Source: Sclerurus mexicanus
Lineage: Eukaryota; Chordata; Aves; Passeriformes; Furnariidae
NCBI GenBank assembly: GCA_013396755.1
Contig: VWZF01001849.1
Location: forward strand, 634,471-698,470
Reading direction: 5' to 3'
Length of the DNA stretch: 64,000 nt
Every line of letters begins with the position of its first letter. Position 1 is the stretch's first letter. The notes beneath the pieces are model-generated. The model did not search any database. It saw only the letters and a program-made list of their open reading frames with translations, and was not told the origin of the DNA. Position numbers and translations under genes: made by a program. Shown here one piece after another: positions 12,258 to 24,598 of the stretch.

Positions 12258-15200
12258 TTTTACACTGTTTGTTGAACACTGTGGATCATGCCCAGTCCTC
12301 TTCCGGAAGACCCCAGAAATGACTCTGTGGGTGCTTCAGGGGTCTTAGATGGTTTATGACACTTTCTAAGAAATGACCACTGTTTGACCCTGCCTAGCTG
12401 AGCCAGTTATGCATTATCAGAAGGGACGAATACCTCCAGGATTACTGAAAACTCAGCAGGGAAGGACATTGGTATGATAAAGAGCACTATTCCACCTCTC
12501 GGGATCTGTTTCTAACCAGCCTGCTTCTTATCTGGCTCAAAAAACAGCTCCTCGCAAAAGAAAAATCAGTTTGTTGTGATCATCCTCAAGTGGTGAGTGT
12601 TCACCCCCTTTGTCTTATGCAGATCACAGATTTCACCACTACACATCCAAAAAGCTTCTCCTTCCCTTTGGTTGGGGGTGCAAACATGGCACATGCTGCT
12701 TTTGCAATAGGCCAATTGTTTGAGTCATTAACCATCAACATTTCGGTCTCTCACACACATGAATTAACGAAATTGTTTGTGTCTCACTTGTGTCTATTGG
12801 TACTCTTTGTCTTAGTGATGAACTTAGTTGTTGTGATGTACTATACGATTACCTACTGTCATTCAGGGCATACAAAGATATTAAGAAATAAAATGGCAAA
12901 CACTGACAAGACAATTTCAGAAATTCTTTAACTTAAAAAAGAGAAAAAACCCCATGGTTTATTTTTTAATTTTCTGTGAAGGCTTCATTTAGGTCATTGC
13001 TTAGCTGGTCTGGCTTATCCTTTCTAATTGTACAACAGTGATTTTGGGATCACTTTAAAGGATCTTGTTTAGCTATCACAGCTTTAAATGTCAGTGAAAC
13101 AAGCATTTTAATCCGTTGGACACTTAAAAGGATAGTTCCATACTACTATTTGAACTATCAAAGAAATTCAGCCACTCCAGTATTCAGGTAACGCTTGCAA
13201 GTTCTTCAGCCTAGATTGTTCTTTGTGTAAAACAGATCATGTTTAATTCCCCATGAAATAAAATTTTACTATTATGGTTGGTTGTGATGAGATTACAAGG
13301 AGAAATAGGGGGTGAAAGGAATGAAATTCAATTTATTTTCCAAGGTGTTGCAATATATCACATATATTCTATCTCTTTTGTATGATCTGAAGGAAAATAA
13401 TTTCATTTCAGTCAAACAATTCAGGAGGACTCTGAAAAAGTCTTCACAACAAACAATTGGGGAAAACCAACTTAAGAGTATGAGTAACAAATAGCTCAGA
13501 ATAACTAACTCCCTTCACTGTGTCTGACAACTGACCCCTAGAAATTACAGTGCCTGTTTGAAAATGGGGTTGGAAAAAATGCTGTGTCACAAAGGGCATC
13601 ATGTATTATTGTGTGTAGCTATTGCAGAAAACTGATAATGTACTGAGGATGCTGAGCTTCACAATATATGCAGGTGGTTGGAATCATATTTCATGTTCTG
13701 AAGGATGTGTTGGTAACAAAAATGAAGAGTATGTGCAGAGAAGGTTTGGACTTTAGCTCTGGACACACCCAAGAAATTATTAATGTTAGCAATAGCTTGC
13801 ATATCATATTTATCCAGCAGAATAAGTATAATAAGGACAGAAATTGCAGATTAAACTGTAAAAGAGTTGGGAGACTGCAAGGGCATTCACATTTGTAATT
13901 TAGTTTTTAATAATTAAGATATTTAAATATTTCAGCGTAAAAAAAAAAGTCACAAAATTGAGAACGTCATCCAAAAAGAGGTTAAGCTGTGTAACCTGAG
14001 TCTTTCCTTCTCTGATAGCTTCTCACAGGTGAGAGTACACAAAATGTAGTGCTAAATTGAGGTGAAAGTGCTTTTGTGGGTATTCTTCTTTGCTTGTAAA
14101 CTTTTTTCCCTAATGCTCCACTAAACATTTGACCTTAAATTTTGTTGAACACACATTATTCTTCCTTCACAGTTTATCCTTGGTTTGTTGTTGAAAAATG
14201 TGGACTGTGCAAATTCTAGGAGCCGGTTGAACCTCTTGCATTGACTTCATCTTTCAGTTCAAGAAAATCTGTTTATTAGAATTCATTCAAGAGAAACACA
14301 CACATGTATGTGAATAAATAAAACAAGAGCTCAGAGTAAGGATCTAAGATAATTTCAGTTTTGGAGGAAGATGGACTAAAGATTGTTACTCAAGAAATTG
14401 TAACGCCTCATAAAGAAAAATTAATTTTGGATACTATGGGAGTTGGTAAGAACTTTGAATAACTTGGCTAATACATTTAATAGTAATATGTTGTCCAAAG
14501 GTAGTGTTATTAAATTTTCTCATTCAGTCTCTATTACATGGAAAATATTTATTTAGATACATGAGATTATCTTGCTTAGGGAGGTTAAAAAAAGGTTTAA
14601 GAATATACGGTTGATATATTGATATATATTGAATATGTTGTTGATATCTTTTATGATTCATTTATAGACTGGTTCCATGCACCTAACTAGGTCAGGGCAA
14701 GAACAAGAATTTTAGAAATATGAAATATATTGTGTGGAAATAAAGACCAAGATTCTAACCCATTATCTGTATATCATCTTTATGACATAACATGAGCTGC
14801 ATTTTAATAGTTAACTTTGTTGTGAAACTACTTAGCTTATGTGGTCATAGCTATTGGACTGTAGAAACTTGAATTAGCAGTGGACAAATTGTCTACTGCT
14901 ACAGAAGGAGATAATAACCCACTATAGTACATCTTGGGAAATATAAAATAAACATAGCTTGACACAGCTCAGTAAGCAGAAAGCATTTCATGGTCCTGTA
15001 ATTCTTATAGATCATGATTAAAGGTCTGACTGCTACGGAAAATAATTTGAGGATAGAAGTGTAATTAGTGTATTATAGTCCCAATTTGACCTTAAAAAAT
15101 AAAGAAGTTTAACTGCTGAGACTGGGGCTACTCATTGTAAATGTACACTCAAACAAGCTGTATAGCAAAGTAGTGAAGCCTGCCCATGACCCAGGGTTTT

Positions 15201-15459
15201 AACTCATCAGTCAGTGACTGTTGAAAGATGCTCCTACTTTTCTACTTATGGGAAAGTCAGCTGGGGTGTGTCTCCTCTGTTTAACCCCATAACTTTCATA
15301 AAATTATAAGAAATGAAGCGGAAATAGTCTTCACTAGCTTTAGACAATCACAATGCTTTGTCTGCATGTGAACACAGTTCATCCTTAGCTGCATTTTTAG
15401 TCAGCAACCCCCACATCTAAAGGGTACCTTGTATCTCTATTTTCATTTTAGACTGCTTC

Positions 15460-15474
15460 TTTTTTTTTTTTTTT
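15460..15474. repeat. Poly-T tract
   Basis: A run of 15 T. No minus-strand retroelement body was recognised to its right. Confidence 0.7.
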
Positions 15475-17689
15475 AAATCAGATGCAGATGTCTGTATTTT
15501 GTCATTCTCAGTCTCTCTCGAGCTATTTTAGTCTGGCCTTTTTCTTTGCTTGTTTGTTTGAACTGGCTGCTACAAGCTTCCATTCTCCTAAATGAGAAGA
15601 AAAACTTAATTGAAATACCTAAACATCTTCAATGTGTAATGCAATCATTAATAAAAATCCACTGTATAAGGTAATCCATTATAAAAGCACCATTAAAGGA
15701 GATTTTTAATCATTGGAAGTCTTGTGAAGGACCTAGTATACTGTTGTACATGAGAGACACTTTGGAAGTTTGATGGGAAGAAGTATTCTGTCAAAATTAC
15801 CCTTGTTAAAAAAGTGGAACAAAGCTGATTTGGTAATTTGAGAACTTGTATTTGCAAAATCTAGCAAATCAAGAACTATCACTTATTGTTTAGTAGCAGA
15901 GTGACCCACAGTCACAGCTATTTTAGTGCCTCCTACAATAAACAGTTTAAATATATAGGGATATAGACAGCTCTTCACAGTTCTTCTCCTATGGTATTTC
16001 ATAATGCTCAAGTTTATAAGGACTTGTTTTAAAAGAGCCCTTACATAAATGCCATTCTTACAAGGGACATGTTCTGTGTTTGGAGGATTACAGTACTTGA
16101 AGTTCCCAAGAGGGCTCTAAAACATATGGCAAGACTGGTGATCTAGAAAACTTCTATAGTGTTCAGACTGTCTAGGGTGTTTCTGTGCTGCTTTGTGGTT
16201 GCACATTTACAATCTGCCCCATCACAAGGGTGCTGTCTGAAAGAAGTCAAAATAAGAGAAGGACAGTGCTCAAAAATGTAAACCTTTTTTCTTGTGAAGG
16301 TCTGTTCAGCTACTTCTACAGGCTCTGCAAGAGTTCTCAAAATAAATTTAAACTACCGCACCCACAGGGATTTAATCAGTGGCTTAAAGTATTTATCTTA
16401 GTTTGTAGGCACACAAGGCACCCTAATGATTGGTAAAATAACAAGTCTATGAGAGCTTGTTGTTCTCATAATATTTGTTCTTTAACTAATCAGAGACCTA
16501 AGTAAACAAGTCACAGATCTTAAAACTGAGGGAATACTTGTGCTCAAAGACCACAGTCTAACGTAAAAGTATAAAATGTTGGAATGGAACTCTGCTTCTT
16601 GACTGCATATTATATAATGCTTTGACTGTGCAGTAACAGATGGAAATGTATCTCATAGTACCAAGGAAAGATCTTCCTTAACTTAACTGTGAGCAGACAT
16701 CATGCACAAGCTCAAATAAACCTCTTTCAAAATGTGTTATGGAATTCTTAGAAAGATCAAAATATTCTGCAGAGAGATTTATTGCCATACGGCTCGTTCC
16801 ACAAACTGTTTAAAAAAGTAGATTTGGGTTTATTTAGAAACCCAGCATTTTCTTATAATAATATCCACAGTACAAATATATTCCTGTATTGGTAGGGCTA
16901 TATACAAAGTTTGTACAGAATTGATATGCCAACTGATATACCAACAGACTTTGGTAAAATAATACCTCTACATGAGAAATAATGTATCACCCTTTCTAAA
17001 ACCCATAATCAGACCTGTTGGATATGTGAAACTCTGAAGTTCCTAAATCCAGGAAAGGACTTTAAAAACACCTGCAGGTGGTAAATGCAATCAGATGCTC
17101 TGTATGGATTCGGCACATAATTCCCCCAAGGAAACAGATGAAATCATTACACTGAATGGCTGTATCCTTGAAAAGTACTTTCGTAATTGAACTATTCCAA
17201 ACACTCTGACTCTAAAAATGCATCCCTCGGATGTCAAATTCTGCCCCACTGAGCAGTGTACGTGATCCACTGACACAAGTCATAGTAGAGTTTCGATCTG
17301 GCTGAATAAGCCATTTGATACAACTATTTTTCAGTGGATATTGTGTGAACATTTATTTATATTTATAGTTAGGTAACACCACTCAAAGCCTTCAGAAATC
17401 CAATATTCCCTTTTACAAGGAACTTTTTACCTTTCTATTACCAATGTAAAGAAAAGAAATCATAACAGGCCTGGAATGCTGTAAGTTTTTAAGAGCGAAG
17501 GGGGAAAATGCATTCAGTGAGGACAGTCTCTAATTGAGTCCAGTGGCTGTTTCCTGTGAACAAGCAGAAATGTTGGCTTGGTTTACAGTTAGAGGATGCT
17601 TTGATAAGGCTGGACAGCTAGCTAAAAGGAGAGTGTGGAAACAGATATGATCAGCCTGAGGAAGAAGCAAAATTCAGAGGTTTGCGCAC

Positions 17690-17905
17690 TGCATTTAGTA
17701 GGACTGTGCCAGGGAACCTCTACCACAGAAACCTGAAGGAGCTGGCACAAAAAGCTGGCAGAAGAGCTTTTGGAAAATCTGAGTCAGAGTGGTACTGTAT
17801 TGCTGGAAAACACCAAATGTGGGAGATACTTTAAAGAAAGGGGAAATAATTCTAGTGAAATACCAGACTGTTAGTATGGTATCAGTAGTATGCAGCACTT
17901 TTGAG
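17690..17905 (+). mobile_element. Heavily decayed CR1-like LINE fragment, RT region of ORF2
   Basis: The DNA follows the order seen in the CR1 ORF2 reverse-transcriptase segment: a ctgaaggagctggca-like stretch, then a frame reading LKKG...KYQTVSMVSVVC. This parallels the family pattern of a KKG motif followed by a NYRPVSL-type block. Stops and indels interrupt it throughout. It is much older than the other CR1 pieces here, and the subfamily cannot be told by eye. It may extend into the following 200 bp, but I cannot support that. Confidence 0.45.
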
Positions 17906-18858
17906 GGGGGAAAAAAAAACCTAAAGAAAGAACTCCTTGGAAATGTGTTAATTAGAATATTGCATTAATCAGAAGTAGGTTTTCTGCAACTAATTTCATA
18001 TAGCCTGTGATCCAGCAGTGACTGTTTCAAACAGTCTTTGCACTGTATCAAAGACTACAGTAATGTGGAAAATTTTAACCAATTTGGACCTACCGGGGAT
18101 TAGAAGAGAAATTAGTGAGTAATTAACTTGAGCTAGGTAGGCACAAAAGCAGTAAGTTTAGGCTAAAGAGCAGCTGTTTAACTAATGGTAAATTATTATC
18201 ACATATTCATACTGCAGAAAGGTTGGTACAAGATATTGCCTATAGAGTAACCATTTATAAGTTCAGTTTGAACAACAGAAATAAGTTTTGAGCCACAGCA
18301 AGGCTTCTGTATGAGGCTTCCGAGAAAAATTTAACCAGAGCAGAAAAAACTGGCTTTCTTCTAGAAGGAGCTAAGAGAGTTTGTGGAAGAGATTATATTT
18401 TAAGGAATTATACTAACCCCTAAAGCAATGGGTTTCTGACCACAAAAGCAATTTCCACAACACTAAAGAATTGGGAGGAGAGTGCCTAATGGTGCTTGGT
18501 GACTGCTCATTATTTTGAGGGTTCAGTTGGTAAAGAGATGTTGCTCATTATCACTGTTGGCTAATTGCTGGTCAGCTACCAAGGGCTTTCCTGGGCTAAG
18601 ACCCAGTCCTTGTGCTTGCCCAAAGGCAACACAGCATTCTGGCAGCTCTGCCATGGTGTGGCTCTGGACGTCTCCGCCTGCCCTCAGGTTTTGGGCAGTC
18701 TATTTCCATGAATTGGGATGATGGTGTTTTCTTAAAACACAAGTGTTTTCGTTGTTGAAGCTGAATTATTCAAAGCAATTCTGAAAGGTGAAACTTCTGC
18801 TAGTTTCCTTTTTTTTTTTCCCTTGTAAAGGAAATACATGGTGTCCTTTCTCATGACA
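17906..18858. other. Gene-free stretch
   Basis: I see no supported feature. Part of it could be further decayed LINE sequence continuing from the element to the left. Confidence 0.4.
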
Positions 18859-18911
18859 GGAGGACTGGGACAAGATGATCCCTTCCAACTCAAACCATTT
18901 TATGATTCTGC
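18859..18911 (+). mobile_element. CR1 LINE 3' tail fragment
   Basis: The last approximately 50 bp of a CR1 copy is present: gatgatcccttccaactc, then aaaccattttatgattctg. This is the conserved 3' terminus with one degenerate terminal octamer. The 5' truncation is extreme, as is usual for the family. Confidence 0.8.
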
Positions 18912-19339
18912 AGTCTGAGAGTGGATCTCTTGACTCTCCAACAGCAGACACTACCCTTGACTCTTGAGTTTTTCTCTCAGGAATATTTCTGTCCTGACAC
19001 ATTATTTTTAGGATTTAATTACTATGAATATGCAATTTGTGCATTTTTGGTTTTCCAGCCCCAAAGTATACAGGCTTCTTGTGGTACACAGGCCTGTCAC
19101 AGGAAGTTTCCTTATGGGAGGACAGTTTAGAAGGGAAGACAACACTGGTGATGAGGGGATAGTGCATTCTGAGGAAGTAGAATGGGAAAACAGAAGTCTA
19201 CTGAGCAGTCACAAGGGAAAATCAACTCCATGGAGAGAGCTGGGAAAAAGTTTACATGCAGCCATCTTCCATTTGTCTCCAGTTTTTAATTAGCCAAGTT
19301 TTCAGGAATGAAATTTAATTTCCAGGTTTAGTTAAATGA
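18912..19339. other. Gene-free stretch between CR1 tail and LTR
   Basis: No feature is supported. The open frames of 69-89 codons here have no recognisable motif. Confidence 0.5.
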
Positions 19340-19344
19340 GATTT
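19340..19344. repeat. Target-site duplication GATTT (left)
   Basis: This is identical to 19931-19935 on the other side of the LTR and marks the integration site. Confidence 0.85.
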
Positions 19345-19930
19345 TGTCCTGGCTTGGTTGCGATAGAGCTAGTTTTCTTCTTAGTGTCTGATACAGCGCT
19401 GTAGTTTGGATTCAGTATGAGAATAATGTTGATAACACACTGACATTTTAGTTGTTGCTGAGCAGTGCTTTCAAAAAGTCAAGGACTTTTCTGTGTCTCA
19501 TGCTCTGACAGTGAGCAGGTACAAGAAGCTGGGAGGAACCACAGCCATGAAAGCTGACTTGAATTGGCCAAAGGGATATTCCATACCTCAGAACATCACG
19601 CCCAGTATGTGAACTGGGGAGGGTTGGCCAAGAGAGGCTGACCACTGCTTGGGGATGGGCTGGGCATGGGTCAGCAGGTGGTGAGCAATTGTACTGTACA
19701 TCTCTTTTTTTCCTCTTGGGTTTTATTTATCTATTATTAATATTACCATTATTAGTATTATTAGATTTATTATATTTTGTTTTGTTTCAACTATTCAGCT
19801 GTTCTCATCTCAGCCTATGCATTCTACCTTTGTTTTCCTGATTCTCCTCCCCATCCCATCACTGAGGGTGGAGGGGAATGAGTGAGTAGCTTCATGATAC
19901 TTAATTGCTGGCTGAGGTTAAACTATGACA
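19345..19930 (+). mobile_element. Solo LTR of an avian endogenous retrovirus (5-bp TSD GATTT)
   Basis: The element starts TGTCCTGG and ends ...AACTATGACA, the TG...CA termini of a retroviral LTR. It is flanked by perfect 5-bp direct repeats GATTT (19340-19344 and 19931-19935). The body matches an LTR type I know from bird genomes, with the blocks gttgataacacactga, ggccaaagggatattcc and gtggtgagcaattgtactg. An ATT-rich stretch near 19,722-19,775 and a closing ctggctgaggttaaac block also fit. The TATA position (cagtatgtgaact) is degenerate. A 5-bp duplication is typical of ERVL-type integration, but I cannot name the family with certainty. No viral coding region is present, so it is a solo LTR. 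Confidence 0.9.
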
Positions 19931-19935
19931 GATTT
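19931..19935. repeat. Target-site duplication GATTT (right)
   Basis: This is the partner of 19340-19344. Confidence 0.85.
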
Positions 19936-21039
19936 CTTTTGATTTTTTAATTTTTTTTCCCTAAAATGGCAGCAGTTTAAGGCAGAGGCTTGAGAAAGGA
20001 AGAAGTTTCAGAGATGACAACAGATAGAAGTGAAATTTTAGCAATATAAAAGAGAATGAGCATGTGACATCCTATCTAATAGTGTTCAACTTGCTGTATC
20101 AGAAAATGAACAAGGCTATACGAGGAAAAAATGAGTAGAGATCAAGGCTGAGGAATGACAGTATGAAAAAAAAACAACTGGTTGGGGTGGAGGCTGTGAA
20201 GAACCACAGATCTCTAACCCTCACCAGAAAAAAACTAAAATAAACTTCTCCATACTGGTTCATAGCAAAAGTAGGAGAAATAGAAGTGCTACAGGTAAAA
20301 TGTGCATCAGAGAAGAATTATTTCTGCTGCCGTTCTGTTTGTTTCTACTGAAGCAAACCATCACAGGCCACGCAGCTCCCTCGTGTGTTTATTCTTCCCT
20401 CACAAGCTTCAGCCTGCTCAGTATATTGAACAGCATATGAGCACCATTTGCAGCTTTGTTATTCTTCGTACAGCATTGCATGGTCAAACTGCAATTGCAA
20501 CCTACTTATTTTTAATAAACAGTGAATATGAGTGGTATTCAGCTGCAGGGGCAAAGAGGACTTTTCTTTATGGAGGAATTGAATACTTAAAAGACTATTA
20601 GGGTTGAGGGTGTTTCAATGGTCTGAACAGGAGACCAGTCCCTGGAAGGCTCGCACACTGTTTGCTGTTCTATTATGAACTTCCTCAGTGACCTTTACCA
20701 AAAGACTCCCTTTGTGTGTCTGTTCAGCAAGTGCAAAATGGGAATAAGTGTATTTCCCTACTTTCAGAGATAAAATGAAAGCCATATGGGTCTCAGGTAT
20801 TATGGTTTTATGAATGATACAAACACCTAAAATGAAATATATATACATGTATTTATATATTTTAAAAAAAAAAAAAGGTGGTGAGGGAACAGAATTACGA
20901 CATCCTTTACTTCTGAACCATTTGTTGTTTTTCTGCCTGTTGAGACCTCTTGTTGAGTTCCTAAATATTAGTAGGCAGGAGGTGTTGCTTTGGGCCACGT
21001 ACACATGTAATCCATACTTCCAGTGTTATCAGCCCATTC
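19936..21039. other. Gene-free stretch
   Basis: No supported gene was found. A 129-codon minus-strand frame (20,615-21,004) and a 99-codon plus-strand frame (20,302-20,601) lack any family resemblance. A poly-A run lies near 20,865-20,877. Confidence 0.5.
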
Positions 21040-21380
21040 ATTTCTGTGTGGCTACAACGAACAATAACAAACGAGCCCTCTCTCGAAGGATTAAAGGTGA
21101 GCAGCTCTCTTCTCGCACAGTTTTTGCCCCTCGCCAGTTTTTGCCTGGGGAGCGCTGCCGTGGGTACCGCGGTTTGGGGATGTCACTCGTGTGCGGAGAG
21201 CACCATCCAGTGGCCAAACAGAGCTTCTGCACCCAAGACATGCGTGTGTTTCATGGAGAAAAGCATCAGATCATTTCTACTGAGACAACGGGGGGCTGAG
21301 AAGCAGCCGCGGGGCGCAGCGCGCGGTGACAGCTCTCCAGACGCAGCGGACCCACCAGAGGCAGAGAGCCATCCACGGGG
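21040..21380. promoter_or_regulatory. Small CpG-rich island, possible promoter or first exon
   Basis: By eye about 22 CpG dinucleotides occur in roughly 340 bp, several in clusters such as ccgcggggcgcagcgcgcgg near 21,307. In the flanking kilobases CpG is rare. Overlapping open frames of 121 and 161 codons are what GC-rich DNA gives and match no family. A plausible splice donor (AAG|GTGAGC) occurs at about 21,095. The island could be an unrecognised promoter or first exon, or an unmethylated regulatory element. The assembly artefact described below begins just past its right edge, so its true downstream neighbour is the next 1.6-kb copy in either case. Confidence 0.45.
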
Positions 21381-21500
21381 AGAGACTTGGACTTACTCTT
21401 GTTTACATTAAAAAAAAAATATTGGAAAGGGAACAACATAACCTTGATCTACATTGCTTCCTGATCTTTGTATAAATTGGAAAATAAATATAAAGGTTGA

Positions 21501-21610
21501 ATGGAACTTTGAGCGACTTGGTCTAGTGGAAGATGTCCTTGCCCATAGCAGGGGGTTGGAACTAGATCATCTTTAAGTTATCCTCCAATCCAAATCACTA
21601 AATGATTCCA
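21501..21610 (+). mobile_element. CR1 LINE 3' UTR fragment (copy 1)
   Basis: The CR1 3' UTR is recognisable: ctttgagcgacttggtctagtgga, tgcccatagcagggggttgg and aactagatcatcttt, ending in caaatcactaaatgattcc. It is 5'-truncated and about 110 bp long. It is repeated at 23150-23259 by the assembly duplication. Confidence 0.85.
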
Positions 21611-22949
21611 TCGTATTTCTAATGAATAGCTGTGATGAAAATAGCTGTCACTTTATGAAAAACACTTCTTCACCATACAGGAGCAGTTACTTCAGTATTT
21701 AATAATTCAAGCCTCATGCAAGTCTATTTCAGGCCTTTCCACCTGAAGAAGTGCATCATAAATGTTTAAGCAACCTGACATACAGCTGAGTTCCAAATTT
21801 AAAATAATTGCTAAGCAAATTCTGCTCTTGACAATTAAGCCAATCATGAATGCAATTAGGGATGGTTGTGTAGCCTCTTCATAGGGAATCCTTGTTTCTA
21901 CAGTGTTTGTTGGATCAAATGTTGACACTTTTCAGCAAATTAGCAAATATACCAATATTAGTATTGTCACTGTTTTATTGTCAGGCATACTGCATTGCCT
22001 GCCACTGCCTTGCTCACCCTGTTCACAGGCCTCTTTCCTCATGCTGCAGTATTCATACAAAATGTTACTACTTCCCTCTTTCATCTTGGTGAGAACTGAA
22101 CCTTTGGATCTCAAACATAGCTTTGAACGTATCAGCCTAACTCTTTATAATAATTAAATTCTCAAATGGTATAGCATGTACTAAGCAATGCAAGTTGATT
22201 AGTGATGTGAAACACCTTCCTCTGATTCCAGCAAGCAGGACTTGGAGTGTCATCCTCTGGATTTTTCATTTCTAAATTTGTTTGCGTGTAGAAATAACAG
22301 AGTTAGTGACCAACTTTTGTTGTTTTTCTTGTGTGTGTTACATAAAACTCATTTTCACTGTAAATACTATCTAATGCACAGTGAGGTTTAACCTAAAAAA
22401 AATTCAGAAATCCTTCTCTTTTAACAGGTAGTTTTAAGAAGAATATTCAGTGAAGGTAAAGTTTTTTTGTTTGCATAATTCCAGACTAAACAGTGGCTGG
22501 CACTGTGCTTTTTGCAGTGAGTGTATCTCAGTGTGTTCTTTCCAGCAGCAAAACTCCTGCAGTGCAACCACAGCACAAAGAAACGGTGGCACACAGCTAG
22601 AAATGAGCAGATGCAGCAGGAACACATGAGCGGGCTTGGCTACTGGGTAAAAGAATGCTACTGGAGCATCCATTGAATGAAAAGCTGCTTCACTGCCAGG
22701 TGTGTGCAAAGGGATGAGCCTTACAACAAGAAAAGAGCATTCCCAAGACATCTCTGGCAATATGTTTGACTTGGTTTTGTTGAGAAAACTCTGAGCCAGG
22801 CAACCAGGATATGAGACACGAGCTTGAAATGGTTTTGCACCTTGATTTCTCTCCAGATGAATTAACACTCAACAGAAGTCTTATTAAGGGGAGTATAAGA
22901 GCAAATTTCACCCAAGTTATAATTTCATTCAACAAAGCAAAAATCCAAG

Positions 22950-23034
22950 TGTGGTGGTTTAGTTTTCTTGGTTTTGGTCTAGGCTTTCCCTGGTAACAGG
23001 GTTATAACTAAGGAAGTATTCCACACCATTCCTT
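22950..23034 (+). mobile_element. First 85 bp of an ERV LTR, cut by the assembly gap
   Basis: The segment starts TGTGGTGGTTTAG immediately after the target duplication CCAAG (22945-22949) and stops at the gap. It is the same insertion as the full LTR at 24599, seen in the other contig and not a second integration. Confidence 0.88.
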
Positions 23035-23035
23035 N
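23035..23035. other. Assembly gap (single N) between overlapping contigs
   Basis: The gap base separates the two near-identical 1,648-bp copies. The sequence to the right repeats the sequence starting at 21387. Confidence 0.97.
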
Positions 23036-23149
23036 TTGGACTTACTCTTGTTTACATTAAAAAAAAAATATTGGAAAGGGAACAACATAACCTTGATCTA
23101 CATTGCTTCCTGATCTTTGTATAAATTGGAAAATAAATATAAAGGTTGA

Positions 23150-23259
23150 ATGGAACTTTGAGCGACTTGGTCTAGTGGAAGATGTCCTTGCCCATAGCAG
23201 GGGGTTGGAACTAGATCATCTTTAAGTTATCCTCCAATCCAAATCACTAAATGATTCCA
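23150..23259 (+). mobile_element. CR1 LINE 3' UTR fragment (copy 2)
   Basis: This is the second appearance of the CR1 scrap at 21501-21610, due to the assembly duplication. Confidence 0.85.
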
Positions 23260-24593
23260 TCGTATTTCTAATGAATAGCTGTGATGAAAATAGCTGTCAC
23301 TTTATGAAAAACACTTCTTCACCATACAGGAGCAGTTACTTCAGTATTTAATAATTCAAGCCTCATGCAAGTCTATTTCAGGCCTTTCCACCTGAAGAAG
23401 TGCATCATAAATGTTTAAGCAACCTGACATACAGCTGAGTTCCAAATTTAAAATAATTGCTAAGCAAATTCTGCTCTTGACAATTAAGCCAATCATGAAT
23501 GCAATTAGGGATGGTTGTGTAGCCTCTTCATAGGGAATCCTTGTTTCTACAGTGTTTGTTGGATCAAATGTTGACACTTTTCAGCAAATTAGCAAATATA
23601 CCAATATTAGTATTGTCACTGTTTTATTGTCAGGCATACTGCATTGCCTGCCACTGCCTTGCTCACCCTGTTCACAGGCCTCTTTCCTCATGCTGCAGTA
23701 TTCATACAAAATGTTACTACTTCCCTCTTTCATCTTGGTGAGAACTGAACCTTTGGATCTCAAACGTAGCTTTGAACGTATCAGCCTAACTCTTTATAAT
23801 AATTAAATTCTCAAATGGTATAGCATGTACTAAGCAATGCAAGTTGATTAGTGATGTGAAACACCTTCCTCTGATTCCAGCAAGCAGGACTTGGAGTGTC
23901 ATCCTCTGGATTTTTCATTTCTAAATTTGTTTGCGTGTAGAAATAACAGAGTTAGTGACCAACTTTTGTTGTTTTTCTTGTGTGTGTTACATAAAACTCA
24001 TTTTCACTGTAAATACTATCTAATGCACAGTGAGGTTTAACCTAAAAAAAATTCAGAAATCCTTCTCTTTTAACAGGTAGTTTTAAGAAGAATATTCAGT
24101 GAAGGTAAAGTTTTTTTGTTTGCATAATTCCAGACTAAACAGTGGCTGGCACTGTGCTTTTTGCAGTGAGTGTATCTCAGTGTGTTCTTTCCAGCAGCAA
24201 AACTCCTGCAGTGCAACCACAGCACAAAGAAACGGTGGCACACAGCTAGAAATGAGCAGATGCAGCAGGAACACATGAGCGGGCTTGGCTACTGGGTAAA
24301 AGAATGCTACTGGAGCATCCATTGAATGAAAAGCTGCTTCACTGCCAGGTGTGTGCAAAGGGATGAGCCTTACAACAAGAAAAGAGCATTCCCAAGACAT
24401 CTCTGGCAATATGTTTGACTTGGTTTTGTTGAGAAAACTCTGAGCCAGGCAACCAGGATATGAGACACGAGCTTGAAATGGTTTTGCACCTTGATTTCTC
24501 TCCAGATGAATTAACACCCAACAGAAGTCTTATTAAGGGGAGTATAAGAGCAAATTTCACCCAAGTTATAATTTCATTCAACAAAGCAAAAAT

Positions 24594-24598
24594 CCAAG
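24594..24598. repeat. Target-site duplication CCAAG (left)
   Basis: This is identical to 25237-25241 across the LTR. Confidence 0.85.

Larger units (their letters stand above)
9841..17685. other. Gene-free stretch, mostly unique sequence
   Basis: No gene or confident transposon is visible apart from the T/G-rich tract at 10.45 kb and a small hairpin at 12.24 kb. A 113-codon open frame at 12,590-12,931 (+) contains a hydrophobic segment but resembles no family I know, and I treat it as chance. The sequence is otherwise AT-rich and featureless to the eye. Confidence 0.55.
21387..23034. repeat. 1,648-bp duplicated segment, copy 1 (probable false duplication)
   Basis: This segment recurs at 23036-24683 with a constant offset of 1,649 bp. 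Reading both copies I found only two substitutions (A at 22117 versus G at 23766; T at 22869 versus C at 24518). The copies are separated by a single N. Each carries the same CR1 scrap, the same flank CCAAG and the first 85 bp of the same LTR. This is how two unmerged overlapping contigs, perhaps the two haplotypes, appear in a scaffold. It does not look like a real tandem duplication. No gene is recognised within it, and the open frames of up to 144 codons appear in pairs because of the duplication. Confidence 0.9.

Noticed and set aside
12590..12931. 113-codon frame with a hydrophobic stretch (+), followed by AATAAA
   Set aside because: There is no recognisable family, no splice or promoter context, and its length is within chance for the number of frames in the window.
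20814..21411. Open frames of 161 and 121 codons (+) over the CpG-rich patch
   Set aside because: GC-rich DNA has few stops. The frames overlap each other, match no family, and begin in a poly-A/AT tract.
22434..24517. Pairs of identical 144-, 84-, 81- and 73-codon frames
   Set aside because: They are duplicated only because the assembly repeats the segment. They occur on both strands and show no protein motif.
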